From Candidatus Methanoplasma sp. (lineage in GTDB: Archaea > Thermoplasmatota > Thermoplasmata > Methanomassiliicoccales > Methanomethylophilaceae): 13,564 bases of DNA. The notes below the pieces were generated by a model. It was not told the DNA's origin. It saw only the letters and a list, made by a program, of their open reading frames with translations, and did no database searches. The DNA is taken from positions 1 through 13,564 of the forward strand of contig JAIRQG010000068.1 of the NCBI GenBank assembly GCA_031256615.1. The letters are read 5' to 3'. A program made the translations under genes and the position numbers. Shown in pieces: positions 1 to 8,600 of the stretch (the stretch's first letter is position 1; each line of letters begins with the position of its first letter).

Positions 1-2
1 GG

Positions 3-1460
3 TACGGCGCTGGCATCGGCGGCGGCTACAACGGCGCGGGCGGCTACATAACCATCAAAAACGGCACTGTGACCTCAACGGGCGGCGTCAACGGCGCTGG
101 CATCGGCGGAGGCGACAACGGCGGAGGCGGCAACATAACAATCGAAAACGGCACTGTGACCGCAACAGGCACCAGCGGCGGCGCTGGCATCGGCGGCGGT
201 AAGACCGGCGCAAGCGGCTACATAACCATCGGCAGCGGCACTGTGACCGCAACAGGCGGCAACAGCGGCGGCGCGGGCATAGGCACGAGCTACTTGGGGT
301 CAAATGGGACCTTGAGGATCGACTTCTTCGCAGACATTAAAGCATACTCCAGGGGCGTACCCGCAATAGTGGGTGACGAGTCGGGCAACAGCAACCGCGG
401 ATACCGGGTGAACGCATCCTTCGCAGCTCAGATCTCGAACTCCGCCGTTATGATCAGGGCATACGCAGACGGCGACGACACCACCGTCTTGAAAACCCTG
501 GTCTTGCCTGGGAGATACACCGGATTCGAATTCAGCACCGGAGAAAAATCGGTAACAACAGGATACAACCTCTTTGCGACCATTTCGGATGTCATTTATC
601 AGATCATTTTGACAAAGGGTGAAACCGACCGGATGCAGTCTGTTAACAACGGCAGCACCCTCCAGATAATGCTGAAATCAAGCACAGCGGTCACAGGTGT
701 GACCCTCAACACGAACTCAGTGATCCTGGGGGTGGGAGAAAAGGAACGTATTACGGCAACGGTGTTCCCATCCGATGCTACCATCAAGAATGTCAAATGG
801 CTATCCAGCAACGAATCCGTTGCGACCGTTGACGAGAACGGTGTTGTGACCGCCGTCGGCGTCGGACAGATAACGATATCTGTTACGACGGGGGACAGAG
901 GCTACCGGGCGTTCTGCACCGTGAAGGTTTTGGCCGAAGTAACGCACACGACCGGAGTGGTCCTCGACAAAGAGTCATTGACCTTACCCATCTACCGTAT
1001 TGAACAGATAACAAAAACAATATACCCGTCCGACGCGGCGATCAAGAACGTCAAGTGGTCCTCGAGCAACAGAACGGTGGCGAGTGTTGATGCTGCCGGT
1101 AAAGTGATAGGCATCACCCCCGGAACAGCGGTCATCACGGTCACAACTGCAGACGGCGGTTTCACCGCGACATGCGTCGTGACTGTTGTCGCTCCGGTGA
1201 AAAACGTATCGGTTGATAAGAGCTCAGTGACCCTTAAAGAGGGACACGGTGAAGAGATAACGGCAACGGTGTCTCCAGCCAGCGCAACGAACAAAGATGT
1301 CACGTGGTCCTCCAGCGACGAATCGGTGGCGAGTGTTGTTGACGGTTTTGTGACTGCGATCCGCAAAGGAACAGCGACGATAACTGCCAAAACGGTCGAG
1401 GGAGACTTTGAGGCATTCTGTCTCTTGATTGTGGAGGGACAGCAGGTGATAGTGACTTAA
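3..1460 (+). CDS. Adhesin-like surface protein, 5'-truncated (glycine repeats + three BIG2 domains)
   Basis: The frame is open from the window edge, so the true start lies upstream; the GTG at 69 is an internal Val codon. At least 485 residues remain. First come tandem 29-30 residue units opening with GAGIGGG and ending around NGTVTATG, likely a beta-solenoid or stacked beta-strand surface. A unique segment of about 110 residues follows (roughly nt 300-689), which I do not recognise. Then there are three BIG2 (bacterial Ig-like, group 2) domains, each with the signature pattern V-x-W-x-S-S-[ND]-x-[ST]-V-A-x-V near its middle and a terminal T/V-rich strand. The protein ends right after the third domain with no membrane anchor or sorting signal visible. 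BIG2 domains occur in cell-surface adhesins and S-layer-associated proteins, so an extracellular binding or attachment role is inferred. The N-terminus, signal peptide and any binding head are outside the window. No ligand can be assigned. Confidence 0.85.
   Translation, partial: YGAGIGGGYNGAGGYITIKNGTVTSTGGVNGAGIGGGDNGGGGNITIENGTVTATGTSGGAGIGGGKTGASGYITIGSGTVTATGGNSGGAGIGTSYLGSNGTLRIDFFADIKAYSRGVPAIVGDESGNSNRGYRVNASFAAQISNSAVMIRAYADGDDTTVLKTLVLPGRYTGFEFSTGEKSVTTGYNLFATISDVIYQIILTKGETDRMQSVNNGSTLQIMLKSSTAVTGVTLNTNSVILGVGEKERITATVFPSDATIKNVKWLSSNESVATVDENGVVTAVGVGQITISVTTGDRGYRAFCTVKVLAEVTHTTGVVLDKESLTLPIYRIEQITKTIYPSDAAIKNVKWSSSNRTVASVDAAGKVIGITPGTAVITVTTADGGFTATCVVTVVAPVKNVSVDKSSVTLKEGHGEEITATVSPASATNKDVTWSSSDESVASVVDGFVTAIRKGTATITAKTVEGDFEAFCLLIVEGQQVIVT
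6..305 (+). repeat. Tandem 87-90 bp coding repeats (GAGIGGG units)
   Basis: Unit boundaries at the GAGIG motif are 6-92, 93-179, 180-269 and a divergent partial unit from 270. Units 1 and 2 encode 29 residues and unit 3 encodes 30. The consensus is GAGIGGG - variable NG/TG - GG - ITI - NGTVTATG - G. DNA identity is high (GGCACTGTGACC and GGCATCGGCGG recur), so the array probably continues upstream. Such arrays change copy number by slippage or recombination. Confidence 0.85.
690..1443 (+). repeat. Three consecutive BIG2 Ig-like domain repeats in the adhesin
   Basis: Copies begin near 690, 948 and 1197, about 250 bp each. Shared positions are V-x-L/V-x-x-x-S-[VL]-T/I-L at the start, I-T-x-T-[VI]-x-P-[SA]-x-A in strand B, the K-[ND]-V-[KT]-W-x-S-S core, and a closing strand with a Phe/Tyr-x-A/T-x-C pattern. 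Each domain keeps one Cys in the same place: GYRAFC, GFTATC and DFEAFC. Confidence 0.8.
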
Positions 1461-1497
1461 CACAATCTCTGAAACATCTTCCAAAACCTTTTACCCA

Positions 1498-1527
1498 ACG
1501 GCCGTGCGGTTGCGGCCACACGGCCGT
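1498..1527 (+). terminator. Hairpin 37 nt after the adhesin stop
   Basis: A 9-bp perfect stem (ACGGCCGTG / CACGGCCGT) encloses a 12-nt loop and follows the adhesin stop codon at 1460. No T-run follows directly; the next T-tract is in GGTTTTTAATG near 1550. It could mark or protect the mRNA 3' end. The function is inferred from position only. Confidence 0.35.
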
Positions 1528-1806
1528 GCTTGGGGCAGAAAATGCGACGGTTTTTAATGCCGCAGCGTTCCCGGCCCTCTTCAACATCAAAGGACGGACC
1601 GCGGATAATTGGATATAAAGCAAAAAAATACACACATTCTCTCTTTTTCTGCGTGCTCCGCCTGCTTTCCCGCCATCTGAGTTGGATGGGATAGGGAAGA
1701 AAAAATGCGAGACCCGTTAAATAATTCGCACTCCATGACACTTTACATCCCTGAAAAGGAGGGATCTTGAGAAATAGCACTATGTTATTGAGGAGGCGCT
1801 AACCAA

Positions 1807-1868
1807 CAAGGATACCCGTCAGCCTTCCCATTTATCAAAAAAACAAATGGATCGATCGGGTATCCTTG
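1807..1868. repeat. 12-bp perfect inverted repeat with 38-nt spacer
   Basis: CAAGGATACCCG at 1807-1818 is the exact reverse complement of CGGGTATCCTTG at 1857-1868. Inside the spacer, CATTT and AAATG flank an A-rich run and can extend a folded form. No target duplication is visible outside the arms. It could be an RNA hairpin, a protein-binding site or a minimal element remnant. Confidence 0.6.
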
Positions 1869-2138
1869 CCCCCTTAAAGGGAACTGCAGCGCGGACGCGC
1901 AAAAAGACGGGGAATTCTGAGTCAGATGGGTTTTTTCGGTTAAAGTTTGACAGAGCTGCCGCAAATCAGATAAAATTAAAAAACAGAATGGGCAATTGGA
2001 TCAAACCGCCGTCATTCCTGATGATGCTGCATCAACGGGATGTTATACTTATGCCTGTGACGACGGAGTCGTAGCAGTTCCGATCGACCGCCTCGGGCCA
2101 TTACACTGCATTTATGCCCAAACATTCCAAATGGTACA

Positions 2139-2146
2139 ATTAAAAA
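2139..2146 (+). promoter_or_regulatory. TATA-like box for hpt
   Basis: ATTAAAAA lies 20-27 nt before the ATG at 2166 with no Shine-Dalgarno sequence between. This places the transcription start at or next to the start codon, as in leaderless archaeal mRNAs. Confidence 0.5.
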
Positions 2147-2165
2147 CCAATATGCCGTTGCATTC

Positions 2166-2735
2166 ATGATGCATGAGAAGCTGAAAGCCAGCATAAAATG
2201 CGGTCAGATAATTGACAAGAACGGGTATCCATACCTGGTCCATCCGGTAACTGACGGAATACCGGAGATGGACCCCGACATTCTGGACGAGATAATCGAT
2301 TGGATGGTCTCCGCCGGCAACTTCGAATGCGACCGCATCATCGCGCCGGAATCGATGGGCATACCTCTTGCCGTCCCCCTGTCGCTCAGACTCAGGATAC
2401 CGTACTCCGTCATCCGGAAGAGGTCTTACGGCATTGAAGGGGAGATCCCCGCCGTATACCAAACAGGATATTCCGAAGAGAAGGTCTACATAAACGGCCT
2501 GAAGAAGGGAGACAGAGTGGTCATCGTGGACGATGTGCTGAGTACAGGAGGCACGTTGTCGGCGATCGTCGGCGCTCTGAGAGAGAACGGGATCTTCGTA
2601 TCGGATATTCTGGTCGTTTTCTGCAAAGGTCCAGACATAAAAGAACTCAACAAGCGTTTGGGCATCGAATTCAAAAGGATGTTGGACCTGTCGGTCGAGG
2701 ACGGAGCCGCCGCCGTAAAAGACCCATCGGGCTGA
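2166..2735 (+). CDS. hpt: Hypoxanthine/guanine phosphoribosyltransferase (archaeal type)
   Basis: This 189-residue purine-salvage enzyme transfers the phosphoribosyl group of PRPP to hypoxanthine or guanine, giving IMP or GMP in the cytoplasm. The PRPP-binding signature VVIVDDVLSTGGT is at residues 118-130, with the two acidic residues D122-D123 and the TGGT loop. The EAMGIP-like segment ESMGIP (62-67) is the PPi-loop region, and RKRSYGIEGE (84-93) matches the flexible loop of archaeal Hpt. The length fits the family (about 185-200). ATGs at 2166 and 2169 are adjacent and either could be used. Earlier in-frame starts are absent, and the TATA-like box supports a leaderless message. The family is often annotated as adenine phosphoribosyltransferase, because both share the PRTase I fold. 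The archaeal Hpt-specific loop favours HGPRT, though substrate choice cannot be proved from sequence. The gene stands alone with its own promoter. Confidence 0.88.
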   Translation: MMHEKLKASIKCGQIIDKNGYPYLVHPVTDGIPEMDPDILDEIIDWMVSAGNFECDRIIAPESMGIPLAVPLSLRLRIPYSVIRKRSYGIEGEIPAVYQTGYSEEKVYINGLKKGDRVVIVDDVLSTGGTLSAIVGALRENGIFVSDILVVFCKGPDIKELNKRLGIEFKRMLDLSVEDGAAAVKDPSG

Positions 2736-2759
2736 CTGCAGGCTAACTGTAGTTCTCTT

Positions 2760-2766
2760 CTTTAAG
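2760..2766 (+). promoter_or_regulatory. TATA-like box for the TctA-like gene
   Basis: CTTTAAG is centred 27 nt before the GTG at 2790, in a pyrimidine-rich stretch. This fits leaderless transcription from the GTG. Confidence 0.4.
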
Positions 2767-2789
2767 TCGGGCTGACGGACTCTTCGGCC

Positions 2790-4070
2790 GTGGGGCCCGA
2801 TCTGATAATTTTGGTTATGGCGGCATGCATAGCCGGTTCTCTGATAGGGACCTTTACCGGATTGGTCCCCGGCATCCATGTGAACACCCTTGCATCGATG
2901 ATGCTTGCATCTTATCCGGCGATGGAATCTTTCATATTGCCTTTCGCGTCCTCGGCGAATGTCCCCGTAATTGTGTCATCCTGCATAATGTCCGCCTCCG
3001 TGGTCCATTCTTTCGTTGATTTTGTTCCGTCCGTGTTCATAGGTGCGCCGGATCCGGACGAGGTACTGACGGCGCTTCCGGGGCATAGGCTTCTGATGAA
3101 AGGACAGGGTATGCGCGCCGTCCGTGCCGCAGCGGTGGGCAGCGCCGTCGGCGCTTCGTCGGCGCTTCTGCTTGCGGTGCCCCTTCAGTATCTGATGCTG
3201 CACGGACTGGCGGATCAGCTTGATACATTCACCGTTGCGGTGCTGATCTTCACCCTGGTAGCGGTGGTCCTGAAAGAACGCGGTCTTGAGAACAAGGTCT
3301 GGGCAGCTGTGCTCGCGGCCGTATCCGGAACGCTCGGCCTGTTCTGCATGGATCTCCCGATACCCTCCATTGGGATCGCTGGAAAGGGGACGCTTCTCTT
3401 TCCTCTGCTGACCGGGCTTTTCGGCATACCTGCGCTGCTGAGCTCATTCCGCAACGCCTCCGTTCCGGAACAGCAAGACGACGGCATCTCTCCGGTGGAC
3501 CATGTCCCGGGGATAAAGGGAGTTGTCATGGGCTCGGTCGCCGGATGGTACCCCGGCATGACAGCTACGGTGGGCGCATCTTTGTCATCGATCTTCCTGC
3601 CTGAGGACAGACCGGAGAGGTTCATCTCCGTCGTCGCGTCCATCGGAACAGTGACCTCGATATTCTCGCTTATTACCCTGTCTGTCTCCGGCAGCGGAAG
3701 GTCGGGGACAGTGCTCGTCATTAAAGAGATCATAGGAGACGGCATATCCGGGTTCTGTTCGCCGGAGTTCCTTCTGCTCCTTCTCTGCGCAGCGGTCGCG
3801 TCCTTCTTTGGTTATCATGCGACAATATCCATCGGAAAGATGATGAGCAGACTGACCAACAAGATCAATGCCGTGATCCTGAACAAAGCCGTCCTGTGTT
3901 TTGTTGTCGCGCTTGTACTGCTTCTTACCGGGCCGTTCGGCCTGCTGATACTGGCGGCGTCGGCCCTTGTGGGGATGGTCCCTCTTGCCGCGGACATGAG
4001 CAGGATCCCTCTGACAGGATGTCTGATACTCCCGGTCATCATCCACGGGCTCTTCGGGCAGTTTCTCTGA
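2790..4070 (+). CDS. TctA-like polytopic membrane protein (COG1784/DUF112 type)
   Basis: This 426-residue very hydrophobic protein has roughly 10 or more predicted membrane segments. Two halves each carry a Gly-Pro-Gly motif after a hydrophobic helix: GLVPGIHVNT at residues 24-33 and GWYPGMTATVGA at 252-263. This is the duplicated arrangement of the TctA superfamily. TctA is the large membrane subunit of tripartite tricarboxylate transporters, but the archaeal COG1784 branch occurs without the periplasmic TctC and small TctB partners, and none is encoded here. The substrate is unknown; an organic acid or other anion is only a guess by family. The GTG start is chosen because an in-frame stop lies at 2763-2765 and a TATA-like box sits 27 nt upstream; the next in-frame ATG (2817) would cut into the first helix. 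It is 54 nt downstream of hpt but probably separately transcribed. Confidence 0.75.
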   Translation: MGPDLIILVMAACIAGSLIGTFTGLVPGIHVNTLASMMLASYPAMESFILPFASSANVPVIVSSCIMSASVVHSFVDFVPSVFIGAPDPDEVLTALPGHRLLMKGQGMRAVRAAAVGSAVGASSALLLAVPLQYLMLHGLADQLDTFTVAVLIFTLVAVVLKERGLENKVWAAVLAAVSGTLGLFCMDLPIPSIGIAGKGTLLFPLLTGLFGIPALLSSFRNASVPEQQDDGISPVDHVPGIKGVVMGSVAGWYPGMTATVGASLSSIFLPEDRPERFISVVASIGTVTSIFSLITLSVSGSGRSGTVLVIKEIIGDGISGFCSPEFLLLLLCAAVASFFGYHATISIGKMMSRLTNKINAVILNKAVLCFVVALVLLLTGPFGLLILAASALVGMVPLAADMSRIPLTGCLILPVIIHGLFGQFL

Positions 4071-4088
4071 ACACATTCTGCGGATAGA

Positions 4089-4096
4089 CTTTTACA
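4089..4096 (+). promoter_or_regulatory. TATA-like box for the MFS gene
   Basis: CTTTTACA lies 22-29 nt before the ATG at 4118, with no ribosome binding site in between. A leaderless start is inferred. Confidence 0.45.
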
Positions 4097-4117
4097 TTCG
4101 TACTTTCTCTCCAAAGT

Positions 4118-5521
4118 ATGTCGGAGACGGCCGCGGGGAAGACAGGGGTTGTGCTGTTACTCGCGGTGGTTGCCTTCGCAGCTCTGATGGATGGTCTGGA
4201 CGGCAGCATCGTGAATGTCGCCCTGCCGGAGATGTCCGGACATTTCGGCACGGACGCCGGTACCATCGCATGGGTAGCTGTGACATACTATGTTGTGCTG
4301 GCAGGTCTCCTGATCCTGTTCGCAAGGATTGCAAAGAACGGCATGATAAAGAAGATCTTCCTGATCGGCCTTATCGTTTTCACGGTAAGTTCTTTCTTCT
4401 GCGGCATATCGGTGAATTTACAGATGCTGCTGATATCCAGGCTGGTGCAGGGCGTAGGGGCGGCGATGATGGGCGCCGCCGCGCCGATAGTATGTGTGAA
4501 GTATCTTCCCGCATCGAATCTGGGGCTGGGGATGGGCGTTATCACTCTCGGGAGTTCGCTGGGTTTCGCCCTCGGTCCCGTCGTAGGCGGGCTGATCACC
4601 GATCTTATATCCTGGCACTGGATATTCCTTATCAATGTGCCCCTGGGGCTGGTCGTCATCCCTCTGCTCATGAAGGCCATCCCCAAAGACGGCGGATACA
4701 GCGGAAGCGTCGATGTTACCGGCGCCGTACTGCTTTTCTCAGCGATGCTGTGCGGCATACTTGCTCTGGAGCGCATCCCTTACTCCGAAGATTCAACGCT
4801 GGTCACTCTGTCCGCCGTCGTGAGTGTGGCGTCTCTCGCCGCCTTCATTGCGGTGGAGATCAGAAAAAAAGATCCGCTGCTGAACCTGCGCATTTTCAGA
4901 CATTGGAAATTCAATGCGGTGCTTATTGCTTACACCCAAGGCAGCATTGTCTACATGGGTCTGCTGTACCTTCTGCCTTTCTACATGGTCGTGTGCATGG
5001 GCTTTTCCTTTTCCGAGACCGGCATGTTCATTCTCATTTCTCCTCTGCTGACACTGTTGCTGTGCGTCCCCATATCGAGGTGGTCCGACCGCACCGAACG
5101 CAGGGCGTTCGCGGTGGCGTCGTCCTCCTTTATGACGGCGGGCTGCCTGATAATGGCGCTGTTCTCTTCTCAGTCTATGGTCCTGCCCCTTGTCGCGACC
5201 CTGGTCTGCATGGGGCTCATGTGGGCATTGTGCGGCGGACCGGTGGCGAGCCGCATCATAGAGAATGTCAAGGATGAGAGCAGAGAAATGGGCTCTTCGG
5301 TGATGCACGCGTTCATTAACTTAGGCTGCACCATCGGGACCGCTCTCTTTGCCATGCTTTTCACCATCGGGTCCGGGTCCGGGAACATCAGCATCACCAA
5401 CCTTCCGCCTGATGTTTTCATCGACGGCTTCATACTCGCTGCAGCCGCCGGCACATTGTTGGCAGCGGTCGCGATCGTTCTTTCATTCATTGTCAAGGAA
5501 CCAAAAAGGTCCGTATCGTGA
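4118..5521 (+). CDS. MFS efflux transporter, EmrB/QacA (DHA2) family
   Basis: This 467-residue integral membrane protein probably has 14 helices and probably exports drugs or toxic organic compounds in exchange for protons. The family motif D1 appears as LMDGLDGSIVNVALP (residues 23-37). Motif B appears as RLVQGVGAAMM (107-117, with the conserved Arg). Antiporter motif C appears as the glycine-rich segment 137-157 ending GPVVGG. Motif A in the loop after helix 2 is degenerate (ARIAKNGMIKK around 68-78, lacking the usual D-R-x-G-R). A basic tail (KEPKRS) ends the protein, and length fits the family (450-500). The gene has its own TATA-like box and no adjacent regulator, so neither regulation nor substrate can be deduced. 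Organic-acid or siderophore export remains possible. Confidence 0.85.
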   Translation: MSETAAGKTGVVLLLAVVAFAALMDGLDGSIVNVALPEMSGHFGTDAGTIAWVAVTYYVVLAGLLILFARIAKNGMIKKIFLIGLIVFTVSSFFCGISVNLQMLLISRLVQGVGAAMMGAAAPIVCVKYLPASNLGLGMGVITLGSSLGFALGPVVGGLITDLISWHWIFLINVPLGLVVIPLLMKAIPKDGGYSGSVDVTGAVLLFSAMLCGILALERIPYSEDSTLVTLSAVVSVASLAAFIAVEIRKKDPLLNLRIFRHWKFNAVLIAYTQGSIVYMGLLYLLPFYMVVCMGFSFSETGMFILISPLLTLLLCVPISRWSDRTERRAFAVASSSFMTAGCLIMALFSSQSMVLPLVATLVCMGLMWALCGGPVASRIIENVKDESREMGSSVMHAFINLGCTIGTALFAMLFTIGSGSGNISITNLPPDVFIDGFILAAAAGTLLAAVAIVLSFIVKEPKRSVS

Positions 5522-5641
5522 TCGCTCTTTTTCTGATCCCCGGATTGCCCTCGCAGTGAGCCTCATACCCTCGGCAAAACGCTGATCGCCCGAGCACATG
5601 AGAAACCTCTTTGACAGTAACACGGTTTTACGGCCACCCAC

Positions 5642-5650
5642 ATATATTAT
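5642..5650 (+). promoter_or_regulatory. TATA box for the helicase-nuclease gene
   Basis: ATATATTAT lies 24-32 nt before the ATG at 5674, within an otherwise G/C-balanced 152-bp gap. No Shine-Dalgarno sequence lies just before the ATG, which fits a leaderless mRNA. Confidence 0.5.
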
Positions 5651-5673
5651 TAGGGTGAAACATATTATGACCT

Positions 5674-8600
5674 ATGGGATTGGAAGATGACCTCTACTCT
5701 GAACTTGTAGAGTTGAGAGAGCAGATAAGAGAGGACCGAACGCACTCGACAGGCAGGGCGCCCACTGTGTGCACCGACGAAGCACTCCGGGAAATGGCGC
5801 AGAGGGTACCGACGAGGGCGGATGATTTTGCGGCCATTCCGGGCATAGGACAGAGGTTCGTTGAGCTGTACGGGGATGATTTCCTCCAAGTGACAAAGAA
5901 GTATGCCGTCACCGCCGCAAAGGGTTCGAACATGGATGCCGATGTCGTCAAGACGCTCCGGGAACTCCAGAAGAAACTTGTCAACATAAGCAGGAACAAC
6001 CGCCTCCTCTACATAGGGAAGCTTTACAGGAAGACCGCTTTCGATCTTACGGCGATACCCGACCTTGACCTGATGGGCCTTCTTTTCGGAAGGAAGAAAT
6101 CGCTGAAGCTGTGCGATTCGACAAAGAACGCCGAAGAGCTGCGCATCTTCAAAAGCATCAACGAACTCATAAGAGAGGTCAACAGAGATATGAGGGACAA
6201 GGGCCAATACGACCTGTACATAGGTTATCCTTTCGTTGAGGGGAGGCTTCCGGGGGAGGACTTCGACATCCGCGCACCGCTTGCTTTGTTCCCTGTCATA
6301 TTGGATAAGGATGCGAAGAGCATCTCCATCAGGCTTGACGACTCCAGAGACATGGTCTACAACAACTCCCTCATTCTGGCATTCATAAAGTTCAGCGGAA
6401 AGAACCGCCCGCTTCCGTATAACGTCATCGAGGATTGCAACGGCGAGACCTTCGTGAGCAACCTCATCGCGTTCTACGAAGGCCAGGGATTCCCGCTCAA
6501 GATATCTTACGGACTCCCGGTCCCTTTCGTGGATTACAAAGCGGGAGAGTTCCCCAAGCATCTTCCCGGCGATATGAACATGGTGCACAACATCGTCCTC
6601 GGGAAATATCCGTCCTATTCCAGCTACATCCAGAAGGATTTCGATGAGCTTCTGGCCGGAAGGGAGATCAACGCCGCCCTTTCCAATCTGATCGCGGACC
6701 TGAACATCGGCGATTTCTATGTGGATTCGCCAAGCCCGCTTTCGCTTCCCGCGCTGAGGGAGAGGGGGCTTGAGGCCTCCGAGAAGGAGATAACATACAT
6801 CAATACCCTCAACAGCGCTCAGGAGAATGTCATCACTGCCGTCAACAAAGAGGACGAGCTTGTTGTCCAGGGCCCTCCGGGGACCGGCAAGTCTCAGGTC
6901 ATCACCGGCCTTATCACGTCCGCCGTGAGCAGCGGTAAGACCGTTCTCATGGTATCCGAAAAGAAGACCGCACTGGATGTCGTATACTCCCGGCTGGGCA
7001 ACCTGTCGAAATACTGTCTCATGATAGACGATACGAACAACAAGGATCATTTCTATCAGCAGCTGGCATATATGCTTGAGACCGTGCCTCCCCGCACCGG
7101 CTCCGACCTCGTGGCCCTTTCCGAAAGCATCGACAGGGATGTCTCCGTGCTGTCGAGCATTGCGGATACGATGTACAGCGAGGGGGACTTCGGGATAGAG
7201 CCGTATAAACTCTATTCGATGGAAAGATGGCTCAACCTTGAAGACAAGATCGATCTCGAGAAATACAAAATGATCAAAGCGGCAGTGTCCGCAAAGATAC
7301 TTGAGCTCAAATACAAAGAGGTCAAAGAACTCAACAGGAAATTCGGCGACAGGGTCCTGATGACGAATTTCAACGAATACTGCGAGTGCATAGAGAAGAC
7401 CCCGTGGTTCACCCTTATGAAACCCGATCTCTCGGAGTATAACATCGGAGAGATGAAGGCGGACCTCATGGACCTTGAGAACCAAATGATGGAGTGGAGA
7501 AGCAAAGGCTTCATGTCAAGGATGTTCTCAAAGAGCAAGGTCAACAGAGAAGCCACCGCCATGCTGGACAAATATTTCAATTCATACAACGAGAGGACCG
7601 TCCAGACGGTGCTTGACGACCCCAAGAGCATCACAAACGCTCTTGCGGACTACGAACTCTACTCTTCCCGCGCCACCGTATATGACAGGCTCAACGAGAG
7701 AGAGCGCATCTACGGAAGGGATATCATCTCTCTGTCAAAGGATTCCCACTGGTCATTCGACGAAAGCAACAACACGATCCTGAGATACATTTTGAACCAC
7801 CACCTGCAGAGGTTTGATGCGGACCACAAAGCTCTTCTTCAGGACATACAGGACTTCGACAGCATCGTGTCGGACATGGACCGCAAGATCGGCGAGAAGA
7901 AAAAACTCACGAAGGACCGCGTCGAAGAGATCCTTCAGGATAATCTCAGATACATAACAGAATCCAAACGCCGCGGCGATATCGCAAGGATCATTGAGAA
8001 CAAAAGGAAATGGAGCCTCAGCAAATTCATCAACCGCTACAGCTATGAATTGTTCAAGGGACTGAAGATCTGGCTTCTCACCCCGGAAGTGGTGTCGGAG
8101 ATAATGCCCCTTGAGATGGGCCTTTTCGACCTGCTGATATTCGATGAGGCCTCGCAGATGTATGTGGAGAAGGGAGTGCCTTCGATCTACCGCGCCAAGA
8201 AGGTCGTTGTCGCAGGCGACCACAAGCAGCTCCGCCCGTCCAACCTCGGTTCCGGGCGCATTGAGTACGGAAACGACGATGATTACGAAGGAGAGGAGGA
8301 TGAGGTCTCCGCAGTGCTTGAGGAGGAAAGCCTCCTCGATCTTGCAAGGACGCGTTACGACAACATCCTGCTGAACTTCCACTACCGTTCCAAATACGAA
8401 GAGCTCATAGCATTCTCCAATTACGCTTTCTACGGCGGAAAGCTGTACGTCTCGCCGAATGTCTCCCAGCCGGAAAGGCCTCCCATAGAGGTCCACAAGG
8501 TCAGCGGAGAATGGGCGAACAAATCCAACGTCAAAGAAGCGAGGATCGTAGTGGACATCCTGAAAGAGTTCTTCAAGACCAGGAAAGAGAATGAGACCAT

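Larger units (their letters stand above)
1461..2165. other. Long gene-free stretch (about 705 bp)
   Basis: No reading frame here shows a recognisable domain or clear coding character. The region is A/T-richer than its surroundings. It holds a GC-rich hairpin at 1498-1527, A/T-rich promoter-like spots near 1550 (GGTTTTTAATG) and 1612 (GGATATAAAG), and a small hairpin at 1747-1765 (ATCCCT/AGGGAT). It also holds the inverted repeat 1807-1868, and a 15-nt near-identical direct repeat at 1676-1690 and 1916-1930 (TCTGAGTYRGATGGG). It may carry a small RNA, the remains of a small element, or only the adhesin 3' region and the hpt upstream region. Confidence 0.5.

Noticed and set aside
88..303. Arg/Cys-rich minus-strand frame opposite the glycine repeats
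   Set aside because: It is the mirror of GGC-rich repeat codons; composition is implausible for a protein.
1300..1780. Two minus-strand frames reaching from the adhesin end into the gene-free region
   Set aside because: They show no domain, no promoter or ribosome binding site, and odd composition; one overlaps the adhesin coding sequence.
1847..2074. 75-residue plus-strand frame in the gene-free region
   Set aside because: Its start lies inside the inverted-repeat spacer. There is no ribosome binding site, no recognisable motif and no coding-like composition.
2112..2879. 255-residue minus-strand frame opposite hpt
   Set aside because: It is antisense to a clear phosphoribosyltransferase with no family resemblance of its own.
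4270..5277. 335-residue plus-strand frame inside the MFS gene
   Set aside because: It is out of frame with a clear transporter and rich in Arg/His/Cys, a typical shadow frame.
5665..7485. 606-residue minus-strand frame opposite the helicase gene
   Set aside because: It is long only because the codon bias of the sense gene suppresses antisense stops; the sense strand has the complete helicase motifs.
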